From positions 1 through 37,558 of the IMG/VR virus record IMGVR_UViG_3300009161_000011: 37,558 nucleotides of DNA; one strand, given 5' to 3'. Every line of letters starts with the position of its first letter. Positions within the stretch are counted from its first letter, which is position 1. The translations under genes and the position numbers were made by a program. Source of the DNA: a virus. A model generated the notes under the pieces. The model worked only from the letters and a program-made list of their open reading frames with translations, was not told where the DNA came from and made no database searches. This document shows, piece by piece, positions 28,725 to 37,447 of the stretch.

Positions 28725-28731
28725 AAACACG

Positions 28732-28908
28732 ATGAATCCGAACAAACTCTTAAGCATGAATAATGCGCAACGCACAAACTTCAAGACCACTATGCCACGC
28801 ATTGCTATGAGTCCGGGACAAGAGCGTCAGATTAAGCCGCGTAGTGCGAATCGTGGGAAGGCTGATCCTGCGGCTGCACTTAAGAGACTATCGGCTTTTA
28901 AACCGTAG
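28732..28908 (+). CDS. Small basic protein (58 aa)
   Basis: ATG 28732 is preferred over an in-frame GTG at 28711 because TACAAT lies 7 nt before it, as for the gene after it. The 58 residues start MNPNKLLSMNNAQRTNFKTT and are basic, ending KADPAAALKRLSAFKP. It is probably a small virion or DNA-associated protein. No family is recognised. It opens the gene group of low-complexity internal-virion-type proteins. Confidence 0.55.
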   Translation: MNPNKLLSMNNAQRTNFKTTMPRIAMSPGQERQIKPRSANRGKADPAAALKRLSAFKP

Positions 28909-28918
28909 CCTTCTTGTG

Positions 28919-28924
28919 TACAAT
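28919..28924 (+). promoter_or_regulatory. Candidate -10 box of a leaderless promoter (TACAAT)
   Basis: TACAAT ends 7 nt before ATG 28932 (spacer GAACTAG), with no Shine-Dalgarno sequence. It is the fourth site with this geometry in the rightward operon. Confidence 0.5.
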
Positions 28925-28931
28925 GAACTAG

Positions 28932-29735
28932 ATGATCCCTTCCCAGAATAAAAGTAACGATACGAAAGTTCCTGCTGTTCCGGGGACTCTTGCGTATTTT
29001 ATGAAGAAGACTTCTGCGGATGGTAGGGGTAACGCTAAGAATCGTGCGTATACGCTTTATAAGCGCGAGCAGCAGGCCATTCGTCGCGGGGACGTTGGTC
29101 CTAGTAAGCGGGGGTCTGTTCCTGCGCGTACTCCTGTGACGAGTCCGTCGGGTGCTACTGTTACTAAGTCTGATTCTAGTGGTCCTTCTGGTTCGTCTAC
29201 GGCTGGTAAAGTTGCGGCTACGGTTGGGTCTGCTGCTGTGGTTGCCGGTTCCGCATTTGCTTTGGCTAAGAAGATTCAGGCAAAGGAGAATCGTATGGAA
29301 GCCTCCGCTAAGCGGAGTAACGATCAGCAGAAGGCTAGGGAAGATCGTCAGAAGGAACAGGCTAAACGTGATCGTGATGCGGCGAAGAAGCGCGCTCCCG
29401 ATTCGGCGGCTAAGAATAATGATGCCACTAAGGATGCGGGTCGGAAGGCTGATGCTGGTCGTGGTCGCACTACTGGCACTGATGCGACGAGGGCGGCTCA
29501 GAATACTGCGGGCGCTCAGTCTCAGCAGGACGCTAAGTTGAAGCCTCGTACTAATACTAAGCCGACGGCACCGCGTAGGCCCGTTCGCGTAGCAGGCCCA
29601 GAGGCTAATGCTTCTGCGAGTGCGCGCGCTTCTAATGCGGCTCGTTATAATGCTCCCAATGCTAGTGAGGGCGCTCGGTTTAGTACTAGCATTGGTCGTA
29701 GTTTTGGTCGTCTTATAGGTAGTCGATTTAAGTAG
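28932..29735 (+). CDS. Basic Ala/Lys/Arg-rich internal-virion-type protein (267 aa)
   Basis: The 267 residues are strongly basic. The N-terminal 60 residues have an ordered pattern (GTLAYFMKKTSADGRGNAKN). A small-residue hydrophobic stretch (about 92-112, KVAATVGSAAVVAGSAFALA) could be membrane-active. The rest is Lys/Arg/Ala-rich and likely coiled or disordered (QQKAREDRQKEQAKRDRDAA), ending RSFGRLIGSRFK. It probably coats or enters with DNA as an internal virion/ejection protein, as in T7-like phages, but no homology signature is available. It is preceded by a leaderless-type promoter box. Confidence 0.55.
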   Translation: MIPSQNKSNDTKVPAVPGTLAYFMKKTSADGRGNAKNRAYTLYKREQQAIRRGDVGPSKRGSVPARTPVTSPSGATVTKSDSSGPSGSSTAGKVAATVGSAAVVAGSAFALAKKIQAKENRMEASAKRSNDQQKAREDRQKEQAKRDRDAAKKRAPDSAAKNNDATKDAGRKADAGRGRTTGTDATRAAQNTAGAQSQQDAKLKPRTNTKPTAPRRPVRVAGPEANASASARASNAARYNAPNASEGARFSTSIGRSFGRLIGSRFK

Positions 29736-30835
29736 TGGCTGTTAAGGCCCCTGCTCCAAAGGCTCCTCCTAAGCCGCCTGCTCCTGTTGTGAAGGCTCCT
29801 GCGCCCAAAGTTGTTGCGCCTGCTCCTGTTGTTCGTACTCCTGCTGGTAAGCCGGTGGCGAAGCCCGGTGCAAAGCCGGGTGGAGTTGTTAAGCCTCCTG
29901 CCGTTTTAAAGCCGGGTGGTGTTAAGCCGGGTGGAAAGCCGGGTGGTATTAAGCCGGGTGGGAAACCGGGTGGTATTAAGCCTCCTGCCGTTAAGCCCGG
30001 AGCGAAGCCCGGAGCAAAACCCGCTGGGGGGGTTAATGCTGGGGGGGTTAATGCTGGGGGGTTTAACGCTGGCGATACCACTGGTAGCGGAAACGAAGAC
30101 ACAGGAGCCGTACCAGATGCCGCGCCTGATCCCGTTGTTGACCCGACCAAGGCAATTGCTGGCGACGTACAACTTGGCGATTCCGCGCTTGGGCAAGACC
30201 TAACTAATTCCAATACGTCACTAGGATTCGGTTACGGCAATGCTGCTGGCACTGGGTATGCGGGTGTCAACGATATTTTTGGTGCGCCGGGAGCAACACC
30301 GGGTGCCGGTCTAAAATTGCGCGACGCGCTTGGACGAGAGATTAGTGCTGATCCAACTAAGGCTTCTGAACTTCTAGGTACTGACGCTTATTCTCCAGAT
30401 GGTGCTGCGCAGAACATTGCTGGTACGCAACTTGGTTCGACGATTACGGATGCGCGCAGAAGTGCGGCGAATGCTGCGGAGATGCGTTCTGCTAGTGGCG
30501 CTCTTCAGGGTGGTACGGTGAATGCTGCGGAGACTGGTCGTAAGATGCAGAATTCTGCTGATGTTAATGCGCTTCTTGGTAAGTTTGCTTCTAATATCAG
30601 TGGTATTGGCACGAAGCGTCTTGAAAACATCGCTGGTAGTCAGACTGATCGGTCTGGGAATACGGCTGGTTATGCGGGCGCTCCGACTCTACCCGTTAAG
30701 CCGGGTGCGAAGCCGGGTGCGAAGCCGGGTGCGAAGCCGGGAGCGAAGCCGGGAGCAAAGCCCGGAGCAAAGCCGGGGGCAAAGCCAAGCGCGAAGCCAA
30801 AGCCTAAGCCCAAGCCCAAAGCGGGAGCGCGATAA
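29735..30835 (+). CDS. Repeat-flanked internal-virion-type protein (366 aa)
   Basis: GTG 29735 overlaps the previous stop. The ends are low-complexity: residues 1-100 are Pro/Lys/Gly repeats (KPGGKPGGIKPGG) and 335-366 are KPGAK repeats. The middle (about 110-330) is a normal, mostly helical sequence (ADPTKASELLGTDAYSPDGA, EMRSASGALQGGTVNAAE). Three G6-G7 tracts separated by 8 nt (30026-30061) encode GGVNAGGVNAGG. Position and composition suggest a DNA-binding internal virion protein. No family is recognised. Confidence 0.55.
   Translation: MAVKAPAPKAPPKPPAPVVKAPAPKVVAPAPVVRTPAGKPVAKPGAKPGGVVKPPAVLKPGGVKPGGKPGGIKPGGKPGGIKPPAVKPGAKPGAKPAGGVNAGGVNAGGFNAGDTTGSGNEDTGAVPDAAPDPVVDPTKAIAGDVQLGDSALGQDLTNSNTSLGFGYGNAAGTGYAGVNDIFGAPGATPGAGLKLRDALGREISADPTKASELLGTDAYSPDGAAQNIAGTQLGSTITDARRSAANAAEMRSASGALQGGTVNAAETGRKMQNSADVNALLGKFASNISGIGTKRLENIAGSQTDRSGNTAGYAGAPTLPVKPGAKPGAKPGAKPGAKPGAKPGAKPGAKPSAKPKPKPKPKAGAR
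29861..30068 (+). repeat. KPGGx coding repeats and G-tract repeats
   Basis: A degenerate AAGCCGGGTGG-type repeat encodes Lys-Pro-Gly-Gly units, followed by three copies of a 15-nt unit with G7, G7 and G6 tracts (30026-30032, 30041-30047, 30056-30061). Homopolymer runs of this length are prone to slippage. Confidence 0.75.
30700..30832 (+). repeat. 12-nt KPGA repeat array
   Basis: About seven copies of a 12-nt unit (AAGCCGGGTGCG and variants) encode Lys-Pro-Gly-Ala, then decay into Lys-Pro repeats. Third-base drift between copies (GGTGCG, GGAGCG, GGAGCA) shows the array has diverged under protein-level selection. Confidence 0.85.
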
Positions 30836-30837
30836 TT

Positions 30838-32124
30838 ATGGCTATTAAGAATGCCCCTATCTTTTCCCCTAAGCCCAAGGCTGCTGCGCGTAAGGCTGAT
30901 GGCGTAAAGCCCGCCGCGACTAAGCCTGCCGCGACTAAGCCTGCCGGGACTAAGCCTGCTGGGACTAAGCCTGCTGGGACTAAGCCTGCTGGGACTAAGC
31001 CTGCTGGGACTAAGCCTGCCGCAAAGCCCAAGCCTGCCGCAAAGCCCAAGGCGGAAGCAAAGCCCAAGGCAAAGCCCAAGGCTGGAGCATCCACAAACTC
31101 CAATAAGACTCCCGTTGTTGGACCGTACGATAGGGCGTACCTGACTCAGCGTCAAAAAGATAAGAACGCTGTCACAGAAACAAACGCAATGACGCTTTCC
31201 CCCGCCGACATTAATCGGCAGTACGAGGCCGAAACTAAGGGCGCGGAGGCTCTTAACACTGGCTATGCTGATGCGATTGCTGCACAGCAGGCCGCCAACG
31301 CCAAGGCAATGGGTACCATTCAGGGCGCTGCCGGTCAGGGCGTCGGTAGTGCGCTACTTACTGGTGCTGCTGCTAGTGATGCTCTGGGTGGTCAGGGCGC
31401 TGCGCTCGCGTCTGGCGCGTATTCGGCAAATGTGTTGAAGGATATTTTTGGGCGCAAGAATGAGGCTCAGACTAACCGCACGATTGATTACAAGGCTAAC
31501 CTTGGTAAGCAGCGCGCTCTTCAGACCACGAAGGAAGAGGAGAAGCAGGCTGCGCGTATTGAACGTCAGGCTGCTGGTGCTGCGTACGGCTTTAAGGTTA
31601 GTCAGGCAGAGCGAGCGCAGCAGAATAGTGATCGTACTTACGGTCTGGCTCTTGATAAGTTTAATCTTGCTGTTCAGAAAGCCGCTAAGGACCCGTCGGG
31701 AAGCATTAAGAACATTGGTAGTTTCATTGATAATTATGTTAAGACTGCCGCTAAGGGTGGCGGGACCAAGGCTAGTGGCGACTACTCCGGCAAGGTAACG
31801 TATACAGATAGCGACAATAAGGTCCATGTTGTCGATGTTAAGGGTGTCAAGTTCAACCCCGCCGGTAAGACAAAGGCACAGCGTGACAAGTTCTGGACTG
31901 ATTACATGATTAATAACCAAGGCTATGACGTTAAGCGGATTGGCGCGCGTGACGTTAATCGTGGAAACACTGCTCAGGACACAGCACAATTACTTTTTGA
32001 GGGACTTACTGGTCCGGGTTATAACCTTTCACCACAGGACGCATACACCGCCATTCTTAAGAGTGTGTGGGGTTCTCAAAATGCTGCTGTTGCCGGTACA
32101 GTTTACGATTCTTATGGATCGTAA
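30838..32124 (+). CDS. Internal-virion-type protein with N-terminal KPAGT repeats (428 aa)
   Basis: Residues 20-85 are Lys/Pro/Ala repeats, including tandem TKPAG units from a 15-nt DNA repeat, then KPKA repeats. The C-terminal 330 residues look folded: a helical section (SPADINRQYEAETKGAEALN, EEEKQAARIERQAAGAAYGF) and a final alpha/beta section (GKVTYTDSDNKVHVVDVKGV, RDKFWTDYMINNQGYDVKRI). The basic repeat arm may contact DNA, as in capsid-internal proteins. Only 2 nt separate its stop from the next, giant gene. Confidence 0.55.
   Translation: MAIKNAPIFSPKPKAAARKADGVKPAATKPAATKPAGTKPAGTKPAGTKPAGTKPAGTKPAAKPKPAAKPKAEAKPKAKPKAGASTNSNKTPVVGPYDRAYLTQRQKDKNAVTETNAMTLSPADINRQYEAETKGAEALNTGYADAIAAQQAANAKAMGTIQGAAGQGVGSALLTGAAASDALGGQGAALASGAYSANVLKDIFGRKNEAQTNRTIDYKANLGKQRALQTTKEEEKQAARIERQAAGAAYGFKVSQAERAQQNSDRTYGLALDKFNLAVQKAAKDPSGSIKNIGSFIDNYVKTAAKGGGTKASGDYSGKVTYTDSDNKVHVVDVKGVKFNPAGKTKAQRDKFWTDYMINNQGYDVKRIGARDVNRGNTAQDTAQLLFEGLTGPGYNLSPQDAYTAILKSVWGSQNAAVAGTVYDSYGS
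30914..31019 (+). repeat. 15-nt TKPAG repeat array
   Basis: About seven tandem copies of ACTAAGCCTGCTGGG and close variants encode Thr-Lys-Pro-Ala-Gly. Middle copies are identical at the DNA level, which implies recent expansion or copy-number change. Confidence 0.85.
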
Positions 32125-32126
32125 AC

Positions 32127-35100
32127 ATGCCCCGCGTCCCAACTAGCGGTCCCGGTAGCGCAAAGGCTAAGGCTGTAGCGGCTAAGTTCAAGGCTAGTGG
32201 TCCGGGTCGTCCCGCTCCAATTAAGAAGCAGCCGCTTCCTGCGTATGGCCCATACAAGTTGCCGCTTACTAATGTTGAGAAGCGCATTGTTATTAGCAAG
32301 CGTACGCCTAAGTATGTAGATACTCCGCGTGGTCGTATCGCTACGGGTGGTGGTGGTGTCGGATTCTTTACGAAGGGCGATAAGACTCCAATCATGGCGC
32401 GTGTTCGCCAGCGGGCGTTAGCGCGTCAGAGCGGTATTGAGAATACGGCTGCTGCTCGCGCTCTTGCCGACGAGTCTGCGCCCAAGCCTGTTGAGGCTGC
32501 GCCGATTCGTCCTGACGAGTTTGGACTTGCGGGATTCTATGATGAGCATGTTCTTCCTGTTCTTGGGCGCGCGTTCGGAGATCTTGTCGATACGACTAAG
32601 GACACCTACGGCACAAACATTGCTCTGGCTCCACTGGTCTATCCGGTTGTTTACGGAGCGAAAGCAGTTGATACGGTAGCGAAGAAGGCTGGTGTTGATA
32701 CTGGTATTGAAAATAAAATCAATACTGGTTTCGACACTTACGCGCAGGATATTGTTGGTGGCGCGCTTGGCATTGGTAAGACAAAGGGTTGGGATAACGC
32801 CAAGCCGTATGTTGTTCCGGTGATTGATAAAGGCGCGAAGATCGTAAAGGAGAGTGGTTCAATTGCTAAGAATGCTGTTTCAGATTCTGCCGATTGGACC
32901 GATAAGAATCTTACGGGCAATGTTGTCTATGACTGGTCTAAGAAAAATGCTGCGGTTCCGGCAAAGGATTTTGTTGCCGACTCTTACGAGTACTTGTTTA
33001 ATCCGGGCTTGACTAAGCGTATTGATTCTCTTTCACCTCGTAATCGTGAGAAACTTTACGCTTCAAACGATATGGCGAATCGTGATCCGAGTGCTGTTTC
33101 TTCTGCTTACACTCCCCAAGAGCGCGAAGACTTGATTCTTCTTGCGTCGGGGCAGGCAAACGCTAACTCGCCTTGGGCTGGTTACAACTCTGGTTTTACC
33201 GTTGAAGAGTTGTCGAAGATGTCTGACTATGAACTCATTAATGCCGCGACTGGTGCGCACTCTAACGTTATGCAGCGTGTGTGGAATGCGGCTCAGAGTG
33301 ATTTTAAGAAGATTGGTGGTATGTCTGCTGGGTTTAAGCAGTTAAATGACATTGTTCAGGAGTCGAAGGACAAGGGCGACTATCGTGGCCTTGGCTATAT
33401 GGCTGAGTATTTTGCAAAGCAGGCTGGGTATAACGTTTGGGCGTTGCTTCAGGCTTCTCAGTACGCCGGGACCGTTGGACTGAGCGGCGACTATAAACCG
33501 CTTGTAAGGGCCTTGCAGACGGAGCCTATCCTTACCACTCTGGACGCTGCGGCAACCGCGTCTGCGGCCGGTAAGGGCCTTACGGCGCTGCTTAAGACTG
33601 GTGGGTTGGCTACTAAGGTTGGTGCTATTGCCAGTCGCGTCCCGATTGCGGCTCGCGTTGGCGCGCGTATCGCTACTACTGCGGAACGCGCTGCCGAACC
33701 GGGTTCTATCATTGGCGCTCCACTTCGTGCGGTTGCTGCGACTGGGCGTGGTGCGCGTAGAATTGCCGACACGGAAGTTGTTGTTGCCAACAACCCAGTC
33801 GCGGCAAGCCTCCGTAAAACTACCGAAGGCGTGGACTCTAACTCTGGGCAGGGAACCGTCTACCTTCCGGGCGATAGTTTCTTTAGCAAGAGCAGGTCTA
33901 TTCTTAGTAAAAAGGCTTACGAGCAGGACAACGCTGTCGGTGCAGTCATCCGTGACGTAAGCCGTAAGATGGACGCCGCAAGAGAACGCGCTCTTATCTC
34001 GCATGTCACAAACGTTATGGGTTCGCAGCGCGCACAGGTTTACGTTAAGGCTTTCCAACGACTAATCAAGCAGGACCCGATTGTTGCACAGCGCGCAATG
34101 TTTGACCTTCAAGGCTTGGATGTACTGGATCTTCCCAAGTCTCTCGCTGGTGCGCTGGGTAATGCGGCTGATGGTGGCAAGATAGTTATTGGTCCGGCTG
34201 AAGAGTCGGCTCGTTTGCAGCGCGTACTTAATGGAGAGTTGTGGGTCCGTGAGGGTGCGGGAGACATCCCCGACCAGTTTAGGTATACCACCGAGGATAT
34301 TAGTAGCACCGGATTTAAGCAGGTACTTACTGCTGCTGAGGCAGAGAAGCGTGGCATTACCGACCAGTCGCGTTATAGGCGTCTTACTTCTACTGAGACG
34401 GATAATCTTGTTGCCAATAATGATAGTTTGCTCCGCATCGCAAACGTTGACGAAGCCAAGGTAACACAGGCAAAAGAGTTTCTTTCTGTTGCTATTGAGG
34501 GTGCGCGTCGTGGACGCGGCGAACCGCCGAAGAGTATCGAAGGGTTTGCGACCGCTGACGAACTCGCTAACATCAAAGCCCTTGACGCTCTTGGGAAGAC
34601 TGGCAATAAGGGTGTTCAAGATCTTCCCGGTGGTCTTGGTTCCAAGTTGGGCATCCCGGAGGCGACTGGTCCCTCTCGTCGTACTGAGGGCTTGTCGTTG
34701 TTGGCGCGTTTGCAGGACCCGACGGTTGCTCGTCTTCAGGCTTCTCCGCTTGCTGGTGTTCTGCGAACTAAGATTGAGGATATTCTTGCCGGAAAGGAGG
34801 CCTCCCGTCTGGAGCCAAAGGTACTTGCTGAGGCGCAGGGCAAGATTGATGCGTATGTAGAGTCCGCGTTGCGGGATCTTATTGAGGCTGGCGACATCCC
34901 GAGTGGTGGTAAGGCGTTCTTCCCGACGGAGAAGGCTGCCAAGGGTGCAAAGATGGCTTACGATCCGAACATGGCTCTCGCTGGTCGTGCTGGTAAGCGC
35001 AGCCTTATTGATGTACATACTGCGCAGATTGCGCTTGTCGGTAGTGCTGATGAGATTGCCAAGTTTGGTTCTGTGCTGGCTCAGAACTTGCGATTGCCGA

Positions 35101-36848
35101 TGATGGCGTTCCAGATTGTTACTCGCCTTAACGCTTACCTTATGCGCACTGGTGTTGTTATCAAGATGGCTAAGACAGAAGAAGATTTTGCTAAACAACT
35201 TGACTCTATTGTTGAACTTCAACAACTTTACAATGGTACGAAAGATGATTTTAGAATCATTGTTGTAGACGAGAAAACGGGTTTCTTAGGCGAGCGTCTC
35301 GTTAAGGATCTTGAAACCGAATCTCTTGACAAGGTTGCGTCTAAGGGTGTTGAGGGAATACAGATTGGCGAAGCGCGTATTGGCGAGATCATTAACGAAG
35401 CCATCCGGACTAACGCTGTCGATGCGTTTGACTTTAAAAGAATGAATGGCAAGCGTATTGTTATTGTGGAAACAAGTAGACTTAAGAAGTTGAATGAGGA
35501 GATTGCGAGAGCCTCTCAAGCGCCACGGTTCCTTGAGAAACTGAGCCGTAAGTGGGTTCGCGTCACTCTTAACACGCTGCCTCGTACAGCGTTTACCAAC
35601 ATTGTTGGCTCTGCTGTTCTTGCTGGGTTGGGTGGCGCTAGGTTCCGTGGCTTTGCCGATGCGTTCAAGTTGATGCAGACGGGTGACATTCCTCCTGAAA
35701 TTTCTCGTGTTGGTATGGCTGGTCTGGTTGATACTCCATTTGCTGCGCGTCTCGGTGATGGTGGGCTTTGGGCGAGTACTGGTCAACGCTACATGGATAC
35801 ATTGCAGATGGGCAACGTCATGGGTGAGGACTTCTCGCGCATGGCAGTCTTCGTCGGGTCTGTTCGTAAGTCACTAAAGAAGGACCCTATTCTTGCAGCA
35901 CAGTTGGATAGGGAACTTGCAGCCGCAGGTAAGGTTAACGCGGACTTTGAGGATTTGTTGGCGTACGTTGCGCGTGGTGAGTATCGTGATGCAAAACTTG
36001 TTTCGCCAGAGGCTATTGCTGTACGCGATAAGGCGCTTGCGAGTGCCACTGATTTCCTTGGTGCGCAGTCTGGGCTTACCTCTGCCACTAGAAAAATTAC
36101 TAGCGTAATTCCTTTCTATCATTGGTATGCGCATATCATTAAGTTGTACTTCTGGACGATGCCGGTTAACTATCCGGGGCGAACTATCTTCCTTAATACT
36201 CTTGCGCGTATCTCTGGGGATGAGCAGCGCGAGTCGGGCTTGATGGATTCTTATTACAGTGACGCAATGCGTGTTGGTACAGAGATGGTGGGTGGGAATG
36301 AGTATGCGGTTGGTCTTCGTTCTGGCGTGTTGCCGTTCTCCGGGTTCGGCGGAATCGGGGCGGGCGAGTCGTCTGCTCCTCTAGTTGATTATATTTTCTC
36401 TTCTACTACTCCTTTAATTACGGCACCCCTTGTTGCATCTGGGGTGACCGGAGACTTCCGCCCAATGTTAAGCGCGAACGGCGAACGCATCCCCAATATC
36501 CTTGCCCCCGGTGGCATCGAAGCGTCGATGGCACAATTAGAACGATCCATTGCTCCCCTCGCTTTGCTGCAACGAACACTATCCCCATCGGGAAGCGTTC
36601 TGTATTCTGCTGCGCAGGGTTTCCCTGAAGTGCAACAGAAAAAGCCCGGAGAGGATTATGCTCTTACGCCACGAGGCGTTCCGGGACTCGGAGGATTCCG
36701 TGGTATCGCAGAGGCGGCGCTCGGTGGGCTTACTGGTATAAGTGTTATCCGAACCCCCGTCTCTGGTCCCGTTAAGAGGCGGCAGATTAAGGGTCGTGAG
36801 AAGTCTCAGATACAGGCTTTTAAAGATTCAAAGAAGAAAGAAAAGTAA
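32127..36848 (+). CDS. Giant internal virion / DNA-ejection protein (1573 aa)
   Basis: ATG 32127 is chosen, since the open frame back to 32067 overlaps the previous gene and is Cys-rich noise. The 1573 residues start with a basic arm (PRVPTSGPGSAKAKAVAAKF) and continue as a mainly helical protein. The middle contains QASQYAGTVGL (near 440). Two hydrophobic helices are at about 1140-1172 (FTNIVGSAVLAGLGGARF) and 1324-1347 (SVIPFYHWYAHIIKLYFW). Large multi-helix proteins at the end of podovirus operons (T7 gp16 type) eject ahead of the DNA and form a conduit through the envelope. The hydrophobic helices fit that idea. No lysozyme motif is seen in it; a separate M23 gene follows, overlapping at TAATG. 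Confidence 0.55.
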   Translation: MPRVPTSGPGSAKAKAVAAKFKASGPGRPAPIKKQPLPAYGPYKLPLTNVEKRIVISKRTPKYVDTPRGRIATGGGGVGFFTKGDKTPIMARVRQRALARQSGIENTAAARALADESAPKPVEAAPIRPDEFGLAGFYDEHVLPVLGRAFGDLVDTTKDTYGTNIALAPLVYPVVYGAKAVDTVAKKAGVDTGIENKINTGFDTYAQDIVGGALGIGKTKGWDNAKPYVVPVIDKGAKIVKESGSIAKNAVSDSADWTDKNLTGNVVYDWSKKNAAVPAKDFVADSYEYLFNPGLTKRIDSLSPRNREKLYASNDMANRDPSAVSSAYTPQEREDLILLASGQANANSPWAGYNSGFTVEELSKMSDYELINAATGAHSNVMQRVWNAAQSDFKKIGGMSAGFKQLNDIVQESKDKGDYRGLGYMAEYFAKQAGYNVWALLQASQYAGTVGLSGDYKPLVRALQTEPILTTLDAAATASAAGKGLTALLKTGGLATKVGAIASRVPIAARVGARIATTAERAAEPGSIIGAPLRAVAATGRGARRIADTEVVVANNPVAASLRKTTEGVDSNSGQGTVYLPGDSFFSKSRSILSKKAYEQDNAVGAVIRDVSRKMDAARERALISHVTNVMGSQRAQVYVKAFQRLIKQDPIVAQRAMFDLQGLDVLDLPKSLAGALGNAADGGKIVIGPAEESARLQRVLNGELWVREGAGDIPDQFRYTTEDISSTGFKQVLTAAEAEKRGITDQSRYRRLTSTETDNLVANNDSLLRIANVDEAKVTQAKEFLSVAIEGARRGRGEPPKSIEGFATADELANIKALDALGKTGNKGVQDLPGGLGSKLGIPEATGPSRRTEGLSLLARLQDPTVARLQASPLAGVLRTKIEDILAGKEASRLEPKVLAEAQGKIDAYVESALRDLIEAGDIPSGGKAFFPTEKAAKGAKMAYDPNMALAGRAGKRSLIDVHTAQIALVGSADEIAKFGSVLAQNLRLPMMAFQIVTRLNAYLMRTGVVIKMAKTEEDFAKQLDSIVELQQLYNGTKDDFRIIVVDEKTGFLGERLVKDLETESLDKVASKGVEGIQIGEARIGEIINEAIRTNAVDAFDFKRMNGKRIVIVETSRLKKLNEEIARASQAPRFLEKLSRKWVRVTLNTLPRTAFTNIVGSAVLAGLGGARFRGFADAFKLMQTGDIPPEISRVGMAGLVDTPFAARLGDGGLWASTGQRYMDTLQMGNVMGEDFSRMAVFVGSVRKSLKKDPILAAQLDRELAAAGKVNADFEDLLAYVARGEYRDAKLVSPEAIAVRDKALASATDFLGAQSGLTSATRKITSVIPFYHWYAHIIKLYFWTMPVNYPGRTIFLNTLARISGDEQRESGLMDSYYSDAMRVGTEMVGGNEYAVGLRSGVLPFSGFGGIGAGESSAPLVDYIFSSTTPLITAPLVASGVTGDFRPMLSANGERIPNILAPGGIEASMAQLERSIAPLALLQRTLSPSGSVLYSAAQGFPEVQQKKPGEDYALTPRGVPGLGGFRGIAEAALGGLTGISVIRTPVSGPVKRRQIKGREKSQIQAFKDSKKKEK

Positions 36849-37447
36849 TGGCATTATCTAGCGGAAGACAGTCTTACTTTTCTGACATCGCTCCTACCCT
36901 TGCGAAGAAAAGCAAGTTAAACATTGCAATGCCAGATAGAAATAGCAGCAGTGCTTTGAGTCCAATTTCCTCGTCGCCTCCTGTCCCGATTAGTAAGGCC
37001 GACATTAAGTCTGGGGCTATTCAGTTTGGTGGCTCGGCGGACGGTCGCGTGTACAACATCGGAGGATACCCCGTTGCACTTAAGGGTGCGATCATTGGGA
37101 CTCCCGGATCTGGTACGCATACTCGTGGCAACTGGGAGTCCGACAACGCTGTTGACATCAGCGCCAAAATCGGTACGCCGATCCTTGCTACACAGGACGG
37201 AACGATTGGGAAGATTTATAAGAACCAGAGTGGTGAGTCTGCACTTAAGGGGATACAAGTCCACCTTGGCACGGCAGACAACGAGTGGTTCTATACCCAC
37301 CTGTCCAAAATGGCCGCTGGCATGGCTGTTGGTACGCGCGTCAAGAAGGGCCAAGTCATCGGGTATAGTGGCGACGCTAACGGTGTTGGACACTTGCACA
37401 TTGGCGTTGAACATGGCAACCCGCGCGACATTCTAGGGTTGCGGTAA
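36848..37447 (+). CDS. M23-family peptidase (probable virion-associated or lysis enzyme)
   Basis: This 199-residue protein has a disordered N-terminus (about 1-60) and a C-terminal M23 domain (lysostaphin/LytM-like). The entry strand NWESDNAVDISAKIGTPILA keeps the metal-binding Asp but has Asn where most members have His. The expected WFYTHLS and VGHLHIGVE (His-x-His) motifs follow. M23 enzymes cut peptide cross-bridges. It directly follows the giant ejection-type protein and runs into the holin-like gene with a TAATG overlap. It may thus act in wall penetration at entry, or in lysis. Confidence 0.8.
   Translation: MALSSGRQSYFSDIAPTLAKKSKLNIAMPDRNSSSALSPISSSPPVPISKADIKSGAIQFGGSADGRVYNIGGYPVALKGAIIGTPGSGTHTRGNWESDNAVDISAKIGTPILATQDGTIGKIYKNQSGESALKGIQVHLGTADNEWFYTHLSKMAAGMAVGTRVKKGQVIGYSGDANGVGHLHIGVEHGNPRDILGLR

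Noticed and set aside
34062-35225. 387-residue frame antisense to the giant virion gene
   Set aside because: It is a shadow frame in a long, high-bias gene, with no ribosome site and Ser/Arg/Leu-rich noise.
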